Below are positions 62,629-64,000 of a stretch of 64,000 nucleotides of DNA, piece by piece. Numbering within the stretch: the first letter of the stretch is position 1; each line of letters opens with the position of its first letter. This DNA comes from Pseudomonas sp. dw_612. Its GTDB lineage: Bacteria; Pseudomonadota; Gammaproteobacteria; Pseudomonadales; Pseudomonadaceae. The stretch spans positions 434,001-498,000 of the forward strand of contig NZ_JAAVVC010000002.1 of the NCBI RefSeq assembly GCF_018449725.1, read 5' to 3'. Both the position numbers and the translations under genes were made by a program. The notes beneath the pieces were generated by a model that was not told the DNA's origin, made no database searches, and worked only from the letters and a program-made list of their open reading frames with translations.

Positions 62629-62770
62629 AAGTGCATGCTCGGTATCAGTGATGGCAGTTTAGTGGCGCACAAGCCACTTCGCAAACTGTCGAGTGATAAC
62701 TAGAACACATAAAAGGAAAAAGGTTTAAAGCCGGGAGGTAGAAACTGACGATTGGCTATATCTGTTAGAT

Positions 62771-62835
62771 CGCTTTCGCGGGCAAGCCTCGCTCCTACAG
62801 GGGGTTAGCCTAGATCCTGTGGGAGCGGGCTTTCG
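62771..62835. repeat. truncated REP doublet overlapping the 3' end of tsaB
   Basis: The left half-arm CGCTTTCGCGGGCAAGCCTC continues GCTCCTACAG to 62800. The right half-arm CTGTGGGAGCGGGCTTTCG (62817-62835) stops short of the usual GCTCGCGAA. The right arm lies within the last codons of tsaB (62810 end). Confidence 0.8.
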
Positions 62836-63496
62836 GGGTCGCCACCTTATCTCGCAGGTAAACAGGTTGCGCCTCATCCGCCACAATCGCCTCGCCCCGC
62901 GCCCAAGCAAATCGCGCCAGGGTCAGCAGGTCTTCGGCATGGGGCAACATCCCCGCATCCTGGCCGCTCAGGTTGACACCAATGCGCTCGGCATAGCCCC
63001 AACCGGTGCCCGCGCCAAACCACTCGCCGCTGGCATCCGCCGGCAACGCCGCCACTTCCGGCGGCAATACGGCTTCATTGCCGACGAGGCGCATCTCCCC
63101 CGCCGTTTCGCGGTAGCAGCCCCAATACACTTCGTCCATCCGCGCATCGATGGCCGCCGCGACCTGGCTCACGCCGTGTTCGCGATAGGCACGCTGGGCC
63201 AGCACGGCCAGGTTCGACACCGGCAACACCGGACGTTCCAGGGCGAAGGCCAAACCTTGCACCACACCGATGGCGATCCGCACGCCGGTGAAAGCCCCCG
63301 GCCCACGGCCGAACGCAATCGCATCCACCGCTTGCAGAGTGGTCCCGGCGTCGGCCAACAATTGCTGGATCATCGGCAACAGTTTTTGCGCATGCAGGCG
63401 CGGGATCACCTCGTAATGGCTCGTCACCTTGCCGTCATGCAGCAAGGCAACAGAGCAAGCTTCAGTCGCGGTGTCCAGGGCCAGCAAGGTGCTCAT
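62810..63496 (-). CDS. tsaB: tRNA threonylcarbamoyladenosine biosynthesis protein TsaB
   Basis: TsaB partners TsaD and TsaE in making t6A37 of tRNA. It has 228 residues from MSTLLALDTATEACSVALL at 63494-63496. An ASKHA-type fold is shown by AIAFGRGPGAFTGVRIAIGV near 70. The last residues, KARSHRI, are encoded by a REP fragment, so the C-terminus after KVAT is probably non-native in origin. It is read after adk, with a terminator between. TcdA, which acts on the t6A product, is encoded at 42.7 kb. Confidence 0.95.
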   Translation of the reverse strand: MSTLLALDTATEACSVALLHDGKVTSHYEVIPRLHAQKLLPMIQQLLADAGTTLQAVDAIAFGRGPGAFTGVRIAIGVVQGLAFALERPVLPVSNLAVLAQRAYREHGVSQVAAAIDARMDEVYWGCYRETAGEMRLVGNEAVLPPEVAALPADASGEWFGAGTGWGYAERIGVNLSGQDAGMLPHAEDLLTLARFAWARGEAIVADEAQPVYLRDKVATPKARSHRI

Positions 63497-63543
63497 CGAT
63501 GTTTCCGTAAGAGAGGTCAGAAAAAGTGCGCCAGTATAAACAA

Positions 63544-63567
63544 CTACGGCCCGCAAGCGGGCCGTAG
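63544..63567 (-). terminator. adk intrinsic terminator
   Basis: CTACGGCCCGC (63544-63554) and GCGGGCCGTAG (63557-63567) form a perfect 11-bp stem with a 2-base spacer. On the minus strand TTGTTTATA follows. It lies 23 bases past the adk stop. Confidence 0.8.
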
Positions 63568-63589
63568 AAGATGAAGCGTTTCAGACTTT

Positions 63590-64000
63590 TCAGTTCAGCG
63601 CTTCAAGCACCTTGCCGGTGATCGCTTCAACCGAGCCAACACCTTCGATGTGGCTGTACTTCGGCTTGCCTTGAGCGGTGGACAGCTCCTGGTAGAACTT
63701 CACCAGAGGCTCGGTCTGCGCGTGGTAAACCGACAGACGATGACGCACGGTTTCTTCGGTATCGTCTTTGCGCTGCACCAGCTCGTCGCCGGTGATGTCG
63801 TCTTTACCGGCAATTTTCGGCGGGTTGTAGACGATGTGGTACACGCGGCCGGAAGCCTCGTGCACACGGCGACCGGCGATACGCTGGACGATGTCTTCGT
63901 CCTTAACGTCGATTTCGACTACGTGATCCAGCTCGACACCGGCAGTAACCAGCGCTTCTGCCTGCGGAATGGTGCGCGGGAAACCGTCGAACAGGAAACC
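63590..64000 (-). CDS. adk: Adenylate kinase (5' end beyond window)
   Basis: Adk interconverts ATP + AMP and 2 ADP. The last 136 residues are present, entering at [17 protein letters not shown] (the conserved FPRT motif) and continuing [20 protein letters not shown], then the LID segment [13 protein letters not shown]. It ends GKVLEALN. The family is about 215 residues, so roughly 80 N-terminal residues including the P-loop lie outside. In P. aeruginosa adk also precedes tsaB. Confidence 0.97.
   Translation of the reverse strand, partial: GFLFDGFPRTIPQAEALVTAGVELDHVVEIDVKDEDIVQRIAGRRVHEASGRVYHIVYNPPKIAGKDDITGDELVQRKDDTEETVRHRLSVYHAQTEPLVKFYQELSTAQGKPKYSHIEGVGSVEAITGKVLEALN

Overview
The window is chromosomal DNA from a gamma-proteobacterium of the genus Pseudomonas, most likely the P. 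fluorescens group. Four things suggest this: moderately high GC; a gene order that, from memory, follows P. aeruginosa PAO1 over long stretches (truD to tcdA, then plsB, mexJK, rsmJ, tsaB, adk); an NdvB-type glucan synthase next to dapE; and many inverted-repeat REP doublets built on GTGGGAGCGGGCTTGCTCGC or GTAGGAGCTGCCGAAGGCTG. I see no rRNA, tRNA, CRISPR array, insertion sequence or prophage.

Region 1 (1-30.5 kb) is read almost entirely on the minus strand and is a dense housekeeping block. In transcription order it holds rpsB-tsf, pyrH-frr-uppS-cdsA-dxr-rseP-bamA-skp-lpxD-fabZ-lpxA-lpxB-rnhB-dnaE-accA, tilS-pyrG-kdsA-eno-ftsB-ispD, and frmA-fghA-ispF-truD. Many genes overlap by 1-4 bases. 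The block combines translation, outer-membrane and lipid A assembly, isoprenoid synthesis (dxr, ispD, ispF, uppS) and formaldehyde detoxification. The detoxification genes lie divergent from a LysR regulator (gfnR) at 3.35 kb.

Region 2 (30.8-49.3 kb) is mostly on the plus strand: map, glnD, dapC, a pair of astacin-like metalloproteases that look accessory, a CPA1-type Na+/H+ antiporter (minus), an ArsC/Spx-like protein, dapD, the csdA-csdE-tcdA sulfur/tRNA locus, ndvB, dapE, rlmA, a small conserved protein and a cold-shock protein. DapD, DapC and DapE catalyse three consecutive steps of diaminopimelate synthesis and lie within 13 kb of each other.

Region 3 (49.4-64 kb) holds plsB, a YbaY-like lipoprotein, a DUF4197 protein, the MexJK-type RND efflux pump with its divergent TetR repressor (MexL type), rsmJ, an unrecognised protein with two 44-residue repeats, an extensin-family protein, an isocitrate lyase/PEP mutase family enzyme, a DUF72 protein, a small conserved protein, tsaB and the 3' part of adk.

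The items most worth a second look are the tandem metzincin pair at 35.97-37.53 kb, the duplicated-motif protein at 59.28 kb, a REP remnant that encodes the C-terminus of TsaB, a terminator whose T tract runs straight into the ispF start codon, and the REP doublets, which are numerous outside the essential lpx/bam/dnaE block but absent within it.
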